The position numbers and the translations under genes were made by a program. The notes under the pieces were generated by a model. That model made no database searches and was not told where the DNA came from. It saw only the letters and a list, made by a program, of their open reading frames with translations. This document shows, one piece after another, positions 36,157 through 47,753 of a stretch of 64,000 nucleotides of DNA. Each line of letters starts with the position of its first letter. Within the stretch, counting starts at the first letter, position 1. The DNA comes from Rhizophlyctis rosea (Eukaryota > Chytridiomycota > Chytridiomycetes > Rhizophlyctidales > Rhizophlyctidaceae), in assembly GCA_027596075.1 (NCBI GenBank), contig JADGJC010000108.1, forward strand, positions 9,920-73,919, given 5' to 3'.

Positions 36157-38689
36157 CTAAGCCGTCTTTCTACCCTTCAACCAATAAGTGGTCATCTGGC
36201 CCTTACCCTTTACGCTAATGGCCCCCCTCTCCTCAAACGCATACGCATCCTTCAGCGTCTTGTACACATCCGCCGAAACCTGGATCTTCAACGCCTCACT
36301 CGTTGAACACATCCTACTAGCCGTATTCACCGTATCCCCAAACAAACAAAAATGCGGCATCTTAGTCCCAATGACACCCGCCAACACGGGTCCACACTGG
36401 ATCCCAACCCTCAAGTTCAATTTATCAATGATCTGATCGCTCATGTCGATCTCGGCGGCGGCTTCCATAAGTTCAAGTGCGCATTCGATGGCGGATGAGG
36501 CGTCGCCGATACGATCTTCCTCGGTTTTGTGGGCGTCGTCCATGATACCAGCGCAAACCATGAAGCTGTCACCGACAGTTTCAACCTTGTAGAGGTCTTC
36601 GTAGTGGGCGATGACGTTGTCGAAGGCAACATACATGCGGTTCAAGAGGGCGACGATTTGGCGTGGGGTGGAACGGACGGCGAGTTCTTTGAAACCGGCT
36701 ATATCAGTGAAAAAGAGGCAGACGCTGTCGAAGGAGGAGGGCTCGGGAGTTTTGCCGGCTTTGAGTTCTTCGGCCACGAATTTGGGGAGCATGTTGCCCA
36801 GGAGTTGGTTGGAGACTACGGTGTCCATTTGTTTGTCGAAGCTGGACTGCTGGGCGGCGATGAGTTCTTGGTTACCCAGTGTTGCGATGAGTTCTGTGAA
36901 AAAAGGTGGAAGAAATGGGTGTCATGAGTTGAATGATTGTCTGGTACGGACGTGGACTTCCGCAGGAGAGAAGATGATGTACCTTCCATTTCCGTTGCCT
37001 GTTCGGTCTTGACTGCACGAATCTCATCTTCGTGGTCCTTCATGAGTTCCGCCGCTTTGCGCTTGTGCTCACGGTTACGCTGATCCCGCGCATCCTTATG
37101 GAAACTCCTCAAATCATCAACTAACTTGCGATGATGACTAGCTAACGCTGTGATTCTGTCCCTTCCCTTCTTCAGAGCGTCCTCCAGCTCACCCAAAGCA
37201 TCATTAGCTGCCGTACGCTTGCGCCTGTTCTCCGCGTCAGTTGCCTGGTTACGCTCCGTAGCAGTCTTGGTCTGCTCATCCATCATTTGGTCCATCTCCT
37301 CGCGATCCTGGAACTCCCCAGCAGCTTCCGACGACGCAGCGTAGGAGGACGCTTCCAATGACTCCGACCCGTCCGTCTCGCTGGATCCTGATCCCATTAC
37401 TACTTCCCCGCCCAAGATTGATGCATTCTCAGCCATGGCAGCCCGCTCACGGATCTTTGCGGAGTGTCGCTGCTGACGGTCGAGGATCTTGCTCTGTTTC
37501 CGCTGTTGCTGCTTCAAGTGGTTCCTGGATATCTTCTGCTCCTCCGTAATCTGCAGCGCCTTGAGTTTTGCCTGCTGACGTTCTAACTTATCCTCCTCCC
37601 CACGAATTTGGGCACGGTGCTCTGATGACAGATCTTGTTCCCTCTCTCGCTGCTCCGATGTAACTTCTTCCATTTCCGTCATGCTTTGGAACTCTAACTG
37701 GGCGGCTTCAGACATGTGACGGATTTTGAGGAGTTGCATTTCACGCAGTTGTTCAGCTTCTTTCTGCTGGCGCATGGCGAGTTGTTGTGACTGGATCTCA
37801 AATTCGCGCAGGGCTTTACGACGGCGGGCCTCGTCCATCCCACGGACTTCAAGGGCTTGGATCATTTTCAGATTCTGTTGTTGAAGGCAGCACACAAGGA
37901 ATGTCAGATCGGAGTGCACTCGGAGTATACCAAGTCATATTGCCTACCTTTGCAATACGCTCTTGGGTAATCACAAGCTCCTCCCTTTCCTTCTTCTGCC
38001 GTTCTTCAAGCTTCTTGACCCGCGCCTGGAACGCTTCACGGCGGAGCTTCATCTTTGCGCGAAAAGCTACTTCGCGGTCGCGAGCCTCATCCTAGGGTAA
38101 ACACCGGGTTAGTGAAATGGTTTCAAGCCACTTTCAAATTCCTCACAATCGGCTTACGGACCTGAAGATTCAATTGAATCTTGAGCTCGGACATTTTGCT
38201 GACGAGATTGATGAGATCCGCCTTTCTTATCTCATCTTTCAGAAGGTCCTCGGCAGCAATCTTCTGCCGCCATTCCGTAAGACGTCCCTCTACTAGTTGG
38301 GATTCGTATAGTTGCCGAGCTTCTTTAAGGTTTGCCTCAAAGATGTTGGCTGGTGACGGAAATCAACATGGGTTGTCATTGATACAATATGAAGATGCCC
38401 AGACATTAGGGTTCAATCTTAACAAACACTGACCTTCTTCCTCCTGGAAGTGAACCAACTTCCTCTGCGCCAACATCTTCTGCTCCTTAACGGCACGGTC
38501 ACGCCCCACGCTTTCACTCAGCGCCCTACTCTGCCTCTCTAGCGACGTCATGGAAAGTCCTCGCGGAATAATAGACACATCCCTGTCGAACGCCGCGGAG
38601 GCAGATCCAGCACCAGATTCACGGCGGGAAATGGCTCCCGAACCACCGGGGCTCGAATGTAAGGGCACATCGACGATATTGCTGGCCAT
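36157..38689 (-). CDS. soluble guanylyl cyclase with long N-terminal coiled coil
   Basis: Five exons, 38689-38434, 38349-38162, 38091-37948, 37874-36983 and 36893-36157, give 739 codons in phase. Residues 1 to about 85 are Ser-rich and low complexity. About 85-500 are almost uninterrupted Glu/Lys/Arg/Gln coiled coil. The class III catalytic domain (about 515-735) starts after the signature VSNQLLGNMLPKFVAEEL. Metal-binding Asp residues are in FFTDIAGF and ETVGDSFMV. The purine-specifying pair reads Glu in YKVETVGD and Cys in HFCLFGDTVN, the guanylyl cyclase combination rather than the Lys/Asp of adenylyl cyclases. The transition-state Asn and Arg are in NTASR. No transmembrane, rhodopsin or HNOB domain is seen, so a cytosolic cGMP-forming enzyme controlled through its coiled coil is inferred. 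Confidence 0.93.
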
Positions 38690-40047
38690 TGTAGTGCTTG
38701 TTGCTAGTTGAGATTGCTCTTTGGTAACTACTAAGTGTGCTATTGATTTCGATCTTCAATGTGCAGAGCTAAGATGGGTCCGAACATTCAAACTTGAGCC
38801 GTTTTTGAGTTGAGAAATCTGGTGTTGATGCAATGAGATGCCAATGACATACGATAGAGAGCAATTCTATCAATAATGAGTGGTTGTATATGTATGACAG
38901 AAGGTAAAATGCTGAAAAACTACTGAACGACAGAACGAGGGCCATCCATCTCCTATTTTTATGAATATCTGAAGCAGAATGGGGACGGCGAATATACAGA
39001 ATTTGCTAGGGCCCTTTCATGCCCGACAGGTTGGAGCATTGTTTGTCATGTTTGATAACCCCTCGGGGTCTGGCTCCGTGGTGATCGATACATTGTCCCT
39101 TGGGTTGATTCGGTTTCGGGGGTCAGATTGTCAACAAGTACCCCCGGAAATGGCAATTCTTTGTCATCATGCCGCAAGTGGGTGTAAGTCGACGATCATA
39201 TGAAGGAGGCCCTTGGAGGGTGCTCAGGGTATGTTGAGACACTGTGTTTTTCAACGCTGTTGGTGACCAATGACGCTGTTTTCTGGCTCCCCATTGAACC
39301 CTGTGGGTAGTTAGGGTTGTGGGGAGGAGAGTGGGACTCTTCACAATTTCCATGTCATAATTTTCGCAATGTCCACCCGTTCTCATGTTGCACTGAAAAG
39401 AGATCTAAGCTTTATCCATTGTTGGCTGTGATGTCCGAAGTACTCCGATCCGTACAAACCAGAAGGATTCAGGTAAGTATCGCAGTTGAACCAGTCCATG
39501 TCGACCACATCAATGACTGTACGAACTTGGCCATCGCAATCATTTGGCTTCACCCTTTTCCGTTTCAACCTTCCTACACCAGATAGAATGACCCAACAAC
39601 TCGTCCTCCAAACTTCTCGGCTCATGTAGCAAACAATGAGCTGTGGAGAGCTTTTAGCTTTGGTGGTTTGCTCATGCCGGAAGCCCGAGAACTTACAGTG
39701 CCCAATTTCCGTAGATTTCTGCGTCACAAGAGATGAATTGAGATGTCCTGGGACTCATTTAATACAAAACTTCAATTCGCGGCCTGCAACTGAGAAGCAG
39801 TCACGTGAAATGTCTCATTCTACACACACCACGGTCCTAAGGGTCCAGCTGACGTAATCATCGTGTGGCCTCTGACAGACCCTTGGTGTGCTTTACAGAA
39901 GGTTCAGCAAAATAACGCGTCAAAGCATTCTGCAGTCCATTTGGTTGAAGTCTACCCTTGTCGGACTTCCCCTCCACCATTTCACATCGTTCTGTTTTCC
40001 GAAGTTCACAAAAGGTCAACACAGTAGCCTCTTCCGTCCGCGATACC
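38690..40047. other. divergent intergenic region, cyclase / DUF7918-like gene
   Basis: Shared upstream region of two divergent genes. No coding sequence recognised. Confidence 0.45.
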
Positions 40048-40879
40048 ATGCGTTTCAATGATATAACGTGCGACGTCCTGGTCGGCGGGCTGCCTACTTC
40101 GGAGCATCGACGTCGGGAACACCAGGACTCTAAAGGCCCTACGGTGAAGTGCCTCATTGAGGCGTTCGACCACAGCCAGTTTGCTATCCGTCTCGTCAAC
40201 AACGTCCTGGACCGCCACTCGGACCTAAGCTTCGTGGCTTCCGTCACCATTGGTCGCCTCAAAGGATACAATCGTGGAAGCATTCTCGCATGGAGAATTC
40301 TCCCATATCGCGACACCGTCATCATTAAAGGTCGTTCTGTCGGCAGGCGAACGATTCGGCCACTCATGTTCAGAGTTCCGACAGCATTGATTGAGCAAGG
40401 CATAATTCCAAAAGCGGATGAAATCAATGTAGAGATCTTCCGTGGAGCTTTGGACTTGGACGCAGACGCCCGGGCGACAACATCAGATGAAGAGAACGAG
40501 GATGAGAATGAGGCTATGTGGACGCGATTTAAGCAGCTGTCGCATACCAAGCAAACAGTCACAGCCAGGCAAGTAGCTTTTTGGCCTGAAATGCGGTTGC
40601 TCTTTCCGTCTGTCCCCAAACTGACGTAGGTTTCAGTTTCGGTACTGACAGAAGAGGCGAACTTGTCGAAGACGTCTCGCATATACCTATTACCGATGGA
40701 CATCTGCTTGCCCGTTTCACTTTTAAGTTGCGGACTAAGTTGCAGACAGAGAGTGAGAAATTTTCCTTGGTCAGCATGTTCCTGTCATACATTCTGATTA
40801 CGCCTAACCCAAAACAGCGGCGCTTGCACGTGAAGATAAGGAGAACTGGAACCCGGACCATGAAGAACCAGAAAGATGA
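40048..40879 (+). CDS. DUF7918-like protein (3 exons, 232 aa)
   Basis: Exons 40048-40568, 40637-40752 and 40818-40879 give 233 codons in phase. The first intron is GC-AG (GCAAGT donor, TTTCAG acceptor), the second GT-AG. The protein opens with a beta-rich domain (ITCDVLVGGLPTSEH, CLIEAFDHSQFAIRLVNN, VASVTIGRLKGYNRG), continues through an acidic stretch, then ARFTFKLRTKLQ, and ends in a charged tail (ENWNPDHEEPER). This layout resembles the DUF7918 proteins common in fungi, whose function is unknown. The family call is by pattern memory only. An antisense frame across the same bases lacks any domain. Confidence 0.6.
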
Positions 40880-42217
40880 AGGTATTGTCGCTTATCAAAT
40901 GATCATCAACTGGGACACTGGACGCCCCACCGATTTTCTCATACTTTCCTGTAGTGCAGTTACAACTATCGTCATCACGGGTTTCCATGTTATGACAAAG
41001 CAATGCAAACTGTGAAGGACAATGACCGACATCAATTTTTCATGACATCTCGTTCAAATCGAAAGACCATATATACATGGGTCGTTTATTGAAGACAGTG
41101 TGGTATGGGTTGTTGTAAAAATGATGGCAGAGGGGCTATTGATGTATGTAATTTTAGGGTCGAAATGTAAATACTCTATGCTCTGTTATACCACTGTCGC
41201 GAATATGTCATGTATTGTAAACAATGCTCATTTGGCCAGAAATCTTCGTGTTTTAAAGTAAATTTTGAACCAACTTCCCACTTCACTGCAGCCAATTTGA
41301 TGTTTTTTTGATGCCATTAAGGTCACTGGTGCTACATAAGAAGGTCACGGCGCAAAGCACATTGAGGCCGGTCTTGCTCTCTCGTAGCTGTGTTATCTGC
41401 TCATGCAGAGGAAGTGTAAGTGTTCCGCCAAAGTGCTGGCACTGCCGGGGGTAGTGGGAGTGAGAGGGAATTCTCGCGTGGCAGTGTGCCACTCCGAAGT
41501 GGACAACTTAGTCAATAACCTTGCTGAAAGTTTGACGCACCAGTCTTCGCGCGTCCATGACATATCTTTGAATGTCTCTTGATAGGGTTGATGGTCATTG
41601 GAAAGTCTGAACCTAACAAATGTTCTTATGAGGCATCGGTACTGGTACCTATCTTGGAAGCTGAAATTCTAACGGTGGTCCGCGCGACTCCTGCGCCAAC
41701 GTCCGTCAGGCGATGCTCCAGCATCAGTTTCAATGTCTCATATCCCGTCCCTGTCTGTACTGTTAGGTAAACTGAGTGGGTAGGCCTAAAGCATCAGAAC
41801 TTTCCTGTGGGAGTTTGACAGGTGCAGGTCCAACATGAAGAGCTGTGGTGAAAAACTTTCCCAAAACGCCAAGCGTGTGCCACCTTTTCATTTGCTTGGC
41901 GTGCTTGCCCTTCGCTGAGGCTTCGCCCTTTTGTGCAAAACACTTGCCGCAACTTCCCACAACACCCTCATACCCATTTGACACATGCGCGCTTCCACTT
42001 CTGACTGATAATGTCTGCATGAAGTAGCTTTTGTATTTATGGTCGATATATTCTCCACATTACCGCTTAGTAACTTTACACCAGGTAATGACAAAAAATG
42101 TTGTAAACATACTGTGAAATGTTATGGACTTCTGGAGCTTACAATAGCATTGCGAGCAGTAGTTATTCATAGGAGCGGACATTCACACAAGTCTCAAAAA
42201 GAGCGAAGCACATAGCA
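40880..42217. other. intergenic spacer
   Basis: No gene recognised. AT-rich downstream of the DUF7918-like gene; ends in the PX-PB1 gene promoter. Confidence 0.45.
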
Positions 42218-44842
42218 ATGGCACCTACAACACCCTTCCGGCCCACACACCCAGCTCCACCTCTTCAGTCTGCCCTCATTCCCTCGGCACCCTATCCGTC
42301 TGCCAATCCTATCTACAAAGTTCACATTGTACCTCTATATTCGTCTGACCAACCATACACAATATACCGCACTCACTCTGATCTAGCCACGTTCCATGCG
42401 CATCTCGCCGATTATAACAAAAACATCCGAAAGAGCTATTCCATCCCTTCCTTTCCCTCTCACAGACGTGGACTATTGGGCTTCCTCAAACGAAAAGAGG
42501 ATGAAGATCATCTATCATCCTTACCGCGGTTGAATGAGTATCTCGATGAGATCTTTCAGTTGCCTGAGGCGCTTTCCAAAGGTCCGGTTGTTGCCGACTT
42601 TTTTGGTCCTTGGGAGAGAGATTGTATAGATCCCAATTCAACGCTTGGAAGGAGAAATCTGGCTGGACTGCGGGATGTGGTTCCAGGTGGTGAACTGGGC
42701 GGAAATATGTGGACGGAAAACCAGGAGAATGGACACATAGACAACTGGACTCACTCGAGCCTGGGACGAACAAAAAGCGCCCCCCAGCTGCATCATTTGG
42801 CCGACCCTCCCAGCGCATCCCCGCAAATCCAGTCTGCTCCACCTTCCCAACCTCCTCCACCTCTACAAATACCGTCACAACCTACATACTTCAGCCAAAC
42901 ACCTCTTCAGAGTGTGAGCCCGCCACAAACTGAGATACCCTACGCACGGAATCATGAAGCCTCTATGAAGAAGGCTTCAAGGGAACAACTTGTTAGGAAG
43001 GAATCGAGAGAACAAGTGGCCCCGGATTTCACCTCCCCACACCAGTTCCCTAGGCGTACTCTCCCACGATCAGCGTCCAGAGGGGCTATGAAGGATGACA
43101 TATCGCCCGAGGCAGTGCAGGCATTGCGGAGTGCAACCCTGGGCCGGTCAGCCGCACCAACAGATATAGTTGAACATCCAACTGTACGACGAGCAGCATC
43201 TAGCGAGAGTGTGAAGACTAAAGTAAGCGAAAGTACCAACGGTATTGGTACAGAAGCTTTGCTGGCTTGGCAAGCTCTGGAAAAGCAATCCTTGCCATCC
43301 TCCACACCATCACCCGCACCTCAACCATCTCCAACACCGGAACCAGTTCAACAAATGGGAGCACCGATGCTTGTTTCCCTACCTGCCCGGTCTTCTTCTC
43401 TGAAGAGACAGAAATCCAAACCTTTACCCGGCGAAATTCCAGCCCCACCCACCCTCCCGGCACCGCCAATCCCGTTCCATAATGACATGCTCCTACCCCG
43501 CTCAATGCCCCTCATGACCCAAACACTTGATAGAACGAAGAGGCCTGCTGTGCATCTTCGCGGGAGGTCCGAGGGCCATAAAGGTAGTGCTGAGGAGCCT
43601 GAGGGAAGGGGCTCGATCGATCGAGGAAGAAATGCGAGGAACTACATGCCCGGTGCCCCGGAGTTCCATGGAGATAGGGATAGAAGTACCAGTAGGCCGC
43701 GACCACTTCACTTGGCTGAGATTCACATACCGGATGTGGGGGAGGCATTGAAGGGGCAGGAGGGGGATGACTCGGAAAAGGATGGGAGCAGCGGCAGGAA
43801 CTTAGACAGGGGCAGACGGACTGGGGAAGGAAGTGGGAGTCGCAGTCGAAGTAGAGGGAGGAGTGATACTATCCGGCGGAAGGCGGAGGAGCCGGTACAT
43901 GTGAAGGGAGAAGCATCCCAAAATCTGGTGACTAAGGAGACACAGAGGGAAAGTGTCGAATCAGACCTCTTGGATATCGTACAGTTGAAGGATATCAACA
44001 TCCCACCACCTTTACCTTCATACGGTCTCCAGACAAAGGACACAGTGAAGAGCCCAGCAGTGGATTCTGCATACGCCTCTTCAATCATATCTTCTTTTGA
44101 TGGTGTCGGCAGGCCTGGAGCGGGGCCTTTGTCACCATTGTCGGATGGTGGTGAGAGTCGCAGCAGGGCTTGGATTCCCACTCCATTGAAACGGGAAGGA
44201 TCCATCAAGCGAGAAGGAACTCTTCAACGTAACGGATCGCTGAAACGGGAAGACTCCGGTCGGAACCAAGCCCTACCTACCCGAAGCAAGAGCCTGAATC
44301 AACCCCATCGTGCGGGAACGTTGGATAGATCTCCAGGACCCATGCCTACTATGTCACAAGCGAAGTCGTCGGTATCCCACTACGCAACCCTTCCGCGTAA
44401 TGACAACAATAGGACCACTTCCACGTCAATCCTTTCTCGCAACAACACGTCGACTCCGAACCTAAACCAAAAACGCTCTGTAACTTTCCACCCCACGCCA
44501 TCGCCTCAACCAAAGACGCTAACTACCCGTGCCCTCTTCCCAACCAAATCTGTCCTCTTTGCCATCCACCCCACAACAACCCCCATCCCTGTCCTCCAAC
44601 AAAAACTACAGGAATACATCATGCCGCGGATTGGGAGGGTGCTTATTTCATACACGGATAGGGATGGAGATGTGGTTGTTGTTGAAGACCAGGAGGATTG
44701 GGTTGTTTGTCTGGACGAGATGAGGATGAAGAAGGAGGCGAGAGGGGAGGTTTGGGGTGTAGGTGGGGGAGTAGATGTGGATTTGGTTTGTAAAGTTGAG
44801 GATGGCGGTGTTAGGAGTGTCTGGGCAGGGAGTGTTATGTAG
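42218..44842 (+). CDS. PX-PB1 scaffold protein (Bem1/Scd2-like without SH3)
   Basis: One uninterrupted exon of 874 residues. Residues about 30-130 form a PX domain (YKVHIVPLYSSDQPYTIYR, THSDLATFHAHL, SLPRLNEYLDEI), expected to bind phosphoinositides. The middle 600 residues are disordered and Pro/Ser/Arg-rich, with polyproline runs (APPTLPAPPIP) and an Arg-Ser-rich patch (GSRSRSRGRSD), plausible docking sites. The last 110 residues form a PB1 domain (SVLFAIHPTTTPIPVLQQKL, then ISYTDRDGDVVVVEDQEDW), whose acidic OPCA-type loop pairs with basic PB1 partners such as Cdc24. Bem1/Scd2 have two SH3 domains before PX-PB1; none is visible here. A polarity or NADPH-oxidase scaffold role is inferred from domain pairing. 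Confidence 0.85.
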   Translation: MAPTTPFRPTHPAPPLQSALIPSAPYPSANPIYKVHIVPLYSSDQPYTIYRTHSDLATFHAHLADYNKNIRKSYSIPSFPSHRRGLLGFLKRKEDEDHLSSLPRLNEYLDEIFQLPEALSKGPVVADFFGPWERDCIDPNSTLGRRNLAGLRDVVPGGELGGNMWTENQENGHIDNWTHSSLGRTKSAPQLHHLADPPSASPQIQSAPPSQPPPPLQIPSQPTYFSQTPLQSVSPPQTEIPYARNHEASMKKASREQLVRKESREQVAPDFTSPHQFPRRTLPRSASRGAMKDDISPEAVQALRSATLGRSAAPTDIVEHPTVRRAASSESVKTKVSESTNGIGTEALLAWQALEKQSLPSSTPSPAPQPSPTPEPVQQMGAPMLVSLPARSSSLKRQKSKPLPGEIPAPPTLPAPPIPFHNDMLLPRSMPLMTQTLDRTKRPAVHLRGRSEGHKGSAEEPEGRGSIDRGRNARNYMPGAPEFHGDRDRSTSRPRPLHLAEIHIPDVGEALKGQEGDDSEKDGSSGRNLDRGRRTGEGSGSRSRSRGRSDTIRRKAEEPVHVKGEASQNLVTKETQRESVESDLLDIVQLKDINIPPPLPSYGLQTKDTVKSPAVDSAYASSIISSFDGVGRPGAGPLSPLSDGGESRSRAWIPTPLKREGSIKREGTLQRNGSLKREDSGRNQALPTRSKSLNQPHRAGTLDRSPGPMPTMSQAKSSVSHYATLPRNDNNRTTSTSILSRNNTSTPNLNQKRSVTFHPTPSPQPKTLTTRALFPTKSVLFAIHPTTTPIPVLQQKLQEYIMPRIGRVLISYTDRDGDVVVVEDQEDWVVCLDEMRMKKEARGEVWGVGGGVDVDLVCKVEDGGVRSVWAGSVM

Positions 44843-45274
44843 TCGATTGCTCATGAAAACAATATCATCGGTTTTCAGGTGATGTCTTTTTCGTAGTGTA
44901 CGTTATGTTTATATCATACTTGTGAGTACCTCCTTTTTCTTGTACTAGATGTAACAGTAAATGCATTTATGTCATCCTATTGCCGCTACTTATTTGTAAG
45001 AGGTGGGCTTGGCAGGGTCCTATGGGAGTTTCACGATCCGAGGACCCCGCCCACGACTGGGCTGATGTCATCAACACTGACGCGTCTCGCGTTGGGAGTC
45101 CGGAAGCCCCACACCCGTCAAACCCATTGTTTACCATCATTGCCGTTCATAAAAGAGGCAGGCAATTCTTCCTTCACACAGTTCGAATTTCGAAGTAAGC
45201 CGTTGACAGCATCATTTTCTCCAAAGCACAATCCACCAAAATCTCCAATCGATCATTGCAAATCACCATCCAAC
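44843..45274. other. intergenic spacer
   Basis: Contains the PX-PB1 3' flank and the promoter of the SnoaL-like gene. Nothing else seen. Confidence 0.45.
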
Positions 45275-45844
45275 ATGAGCCCCAATCCCGCGCAGTCGTA
45301 CACCACCCAAGAGCAGAAGAATATCGACTTGGCCAAAGAGTACATGCGAATCTCCTACTCCCCGAAAGGAGCAAGCGCGGAAAATGTCAAGCATCTCTGC
45401 GCCCCTGGCAATAAATTCATTGCACCCACCACGTTTCCCGGCGTCAATACATTGGAGGAGTATGCGGAGGGCCATGCAGGTAAAGCTGAGCAAGTTCATC
45501 CATAACATGCCCGCTTTTACCCAAAACGGTAATCACATCACTAAGAACTCTTTGCCGGGTCTTCCACAGAAATAATGAAGTCGATTGCCGACCTTCACAT
45601 AGTCTCCTTTGACGTCTGCTTTGCCCACTCCAGCCAAGTATGCTTGCGTTACACGGCTGAAGGCACTCACTGCGGAGAACCGCATAACGGGATTCAAGCC
45701 TCCGGCAAGAAGGCTCAGTGGACTGCTGCAGCCATTTTTGAAGTGGATGAAGGGAGTGGGAAGTTAATCAAGTTCATCAAAGATTGGGATAAGTTGAGTA
45801 TGTGGAAGCAATTGGGATGGAATAAAGGAGATGAGTGTGCTTGA
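45275..45844 (+). CDS. SnoaL/NTF2-like fold protein, 159 aa
   Basis: Two exons, 45275-45479 and 45570-45844, join in phase. The helix-rich start (EQKNIDLAKEYMRISY) is followed by FIAPTTFPGVNTLEEYAEGHAE, IMKSIADLHIVSFDVCF, CLRYTAEGTHCGEP, and the typical ending AAIFEVDEGSGKLIKFIKDWDKLSMWKQLGW. This is the layout of the SnoaL-like branch of the NTF2 superfamily: a small cone-shaped barrel with a ligand pocket, found in cyclases, isomerases and many proteins without known activity. No catalytic assignment is possible. The start ATG at 45275 follows an in-frame leader without signal-peptide character, so the protein is probably cytosolic. Confidence 0.8.
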
Positions 45845-46588
45845 AGGCCCACATTCGATATGGGCACTCTTTAAATATCTCCTTCCACCGGGGAAATCGC
45901 AAAACAATCACTCGTGTGGTTCGGGGCCCGCTGTGCAGAATGAACTAGTGGGGCCACAAAACGGGACAGTGACTTAGCCCACATGACACAAGCTGGACAG
46001 TGCAGTCCCGCATAATCAAGCTATCAGTCCCAATTTGGCTACATTATCTGTGGCTGAGAATGTAAACCCCGTGCGAGTTTTCGTTTCAACTTTCCCGTCT
46101 AGTCCTAACAACGATCAGACGATCGCGAACTCAGTTCAATCCCCAAATTCCAGCAACATCGTGAATACAAATAACTGTTTCTGATATGTCTACCTACCCA
46201 GAAGATTCTCAACCTCTCTTCGTCCTTGAAAGCTCCCTACCGAAGACGGCAAGTCAGTGCCGCGAGTTATTCTCAGAACACCAATTTCACCCCCACCCGT
46301 CGACGTCCCAACCGACCTCCCGTTATGCTTCCGCCGGATCCTCCCATCTATCCCCAAACACCACAACCATCACGCTCAAATGTTATCGAAATACCACAAA
46401 TGAAGGCTGTCGACCATGGAAGACCCCGTCACCATCGCCCTATCATTTCATTCACCATTGCTCTTCTGGTGTCTGTCACCGCGATCCCGATATGTCCTTA
46501 ATTTTTCTCAAGTTTTTCGAGCCGTCCACGATGACACTCACCTACGTCGGGCTCCTTCACATCAAACCCCACGATTCTTTCAGACCAT
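45845..46588. other. upstream region of the BTB gene, possible 5' exons
   Basis: Two overlapping plus-strand frames begin near 46186 and 46226. The latter has a hydrophobic segment (PIISFTIALLVSVTAIPIC) and shares frame with the BTB gene but ends in a stop at about 46501. They may be exons or leader sequence; not resolved. Confidence 0.35.
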
Positions 46589-47413
46589 ATGTCCACCATT
46601 CGCAACCTGGTCGGACGGCCCAACAAGTGGCATACCTTCATTTTTCACCACGTTCATGCCAACATGACCTGCAAGGACTTCGTCCTCAAATACAGCAAGG
46701 ACAGAGATTGGAGGACGGGTGAGATCCTAGTCGTCCAGAAAGAATCAGATGACGTGATGTACTACAAAGTCAGCAGCAACTTTCCGGCGGTAAACAGTCA
46801 GATAATCCCTGCAACGGCACAATTACCTGGAATATTCTCGCTGGCATCCTACATCGGCACACTCTGGGGCAACGAAGACAACGCCGACATCACCATCACC
46901 TACGGGCCAGAAGGTCGCCAGCACGCTCATCGATTAATCCTAGCGCGCGCCCCATACTTCAACACCCTCTTCAACAACAATGCTTTCGCCAAAGTTGGTG
47001 CGACTACCTCCCTACCCGACGATTTGTCACCACCAGCCATGGAACTCGTTTTGCGATACCTGTACTTTGGAGATATGCATCCTTTATCCAGTCAGGATGC
47101 AACATCAATGTTGGCTGTGATACGGGTTTTGGACTTTCTCTTGATGAGGGAGGAAGTGAGTTGGCTATGCGGGGTGCTTAGCTTGCAGGAGGGGCGGGCA
47201 GAAACATTGGTAGAAGCTCTGCATATGGTGCCAACATGTACATCCGGCAGTAAGTTGGTGGAATGGGTAGCCTGGCGAGTGGTGAAGAATATTGAGATGT
47301 TGCGGGAGGGGCCTCTGTCGGAGCACCTTGCGGCAGAGCCATCAACCTTAGCTATTTTGAAGGAAGAAATGGAAAAACTGGATGCTGGAATCAATAGTCG
47401 CTTGTCATTGTAG
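46589..47413 (+). CDS. BTB/POZ domain protein
   Basis: At least 274 residues from ATG 46589; further 5' exons are possible. The BTB core is in the middle: DITITYGPEGRQHAHRLILARAPYFNTLF (the D-V-x-F-x-H pattern), DLSPPAMELVLRYLYFGDMHPLSS, and the following helices AVIRVLDFLLMREEVSWLC. The C-terminal part resembles a BACK-like helical extension without Kelch repeats. BTB proteins dimerise and often serve as Cullin-3 adaptors; that role is inference. The 40-residue segment before the BTB is Trp/His/Lys-rich and not recognised. Confidence 0.75.
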   Translation: MSTIRNLVGRPNKWHTFIFHHVHANMTCKDFVLKYSKDRDWRTGEILVVQKESDDVMYYKVSSNFPAVNSQIIPATAQLPGIFSLASYIGTLWGNEDNADITITYGPEGRQHAHRLILARAPYFNTLFNNNAFAKVGATTSLPDDLSPPAMELVLRYLYFGDMHPLSSQDATSMLAVIRVLDFLLMREEVSWLCGVLSLQEGRAETLVEALHMVPTCTSGSKLVEWVAWRVVKNIEMLREGPLSEHLAAEPSTLAILKEEMEKLDAGINSRLSL

Positions 47414-47753
47414 TTCTGGTGCCCTCGTGGCTGTTCCTAAATAGAAGTTTCTCACTGTTACATCGCCGCAAACATTTCAAATGTTCAAATTGAAGGGGAA
47501 ACTCGGGCAAGCCGCTGCAAGCTTATTCCATGATGACGCAATGACCATGTGTCGGTAAGACGGACCAAGAGAATATCTGTCCGATTGATTTTTCCCACAC
47601 ATTCAACTCCCCGCAACATCATCGACTTGGGACTAGCACTCAGAACAAAATGTCGTCCAGACAAAAATTACTAATTCCATATCAACAATGAAAACAGGCC
47701 TCGTTTCGATTCTTGTCCCAACAGCTATGGCTGAAAACACTCTCCTTGCACCA
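47414..47753. other. convergent intergenic region BTB / EMC1
   Basis: Tail-to-tail 3' flanks of two genes. Nothing else seen. Confidence 0.5.

Noticed and set aside
39858..40703. A 281-residue minus-strand frame
   Set aside because: Antisense to the DUF7918-like gene, which has consistent splice phases and protein-like composition.
46186..46722. A 178-residue frame upstream of the BTB domain as a separate gene
   Set aside because: It overlaps the BTB frame, is Pro/Ser/His-rich without domains, and is better explained as leader or partial exon sequence.
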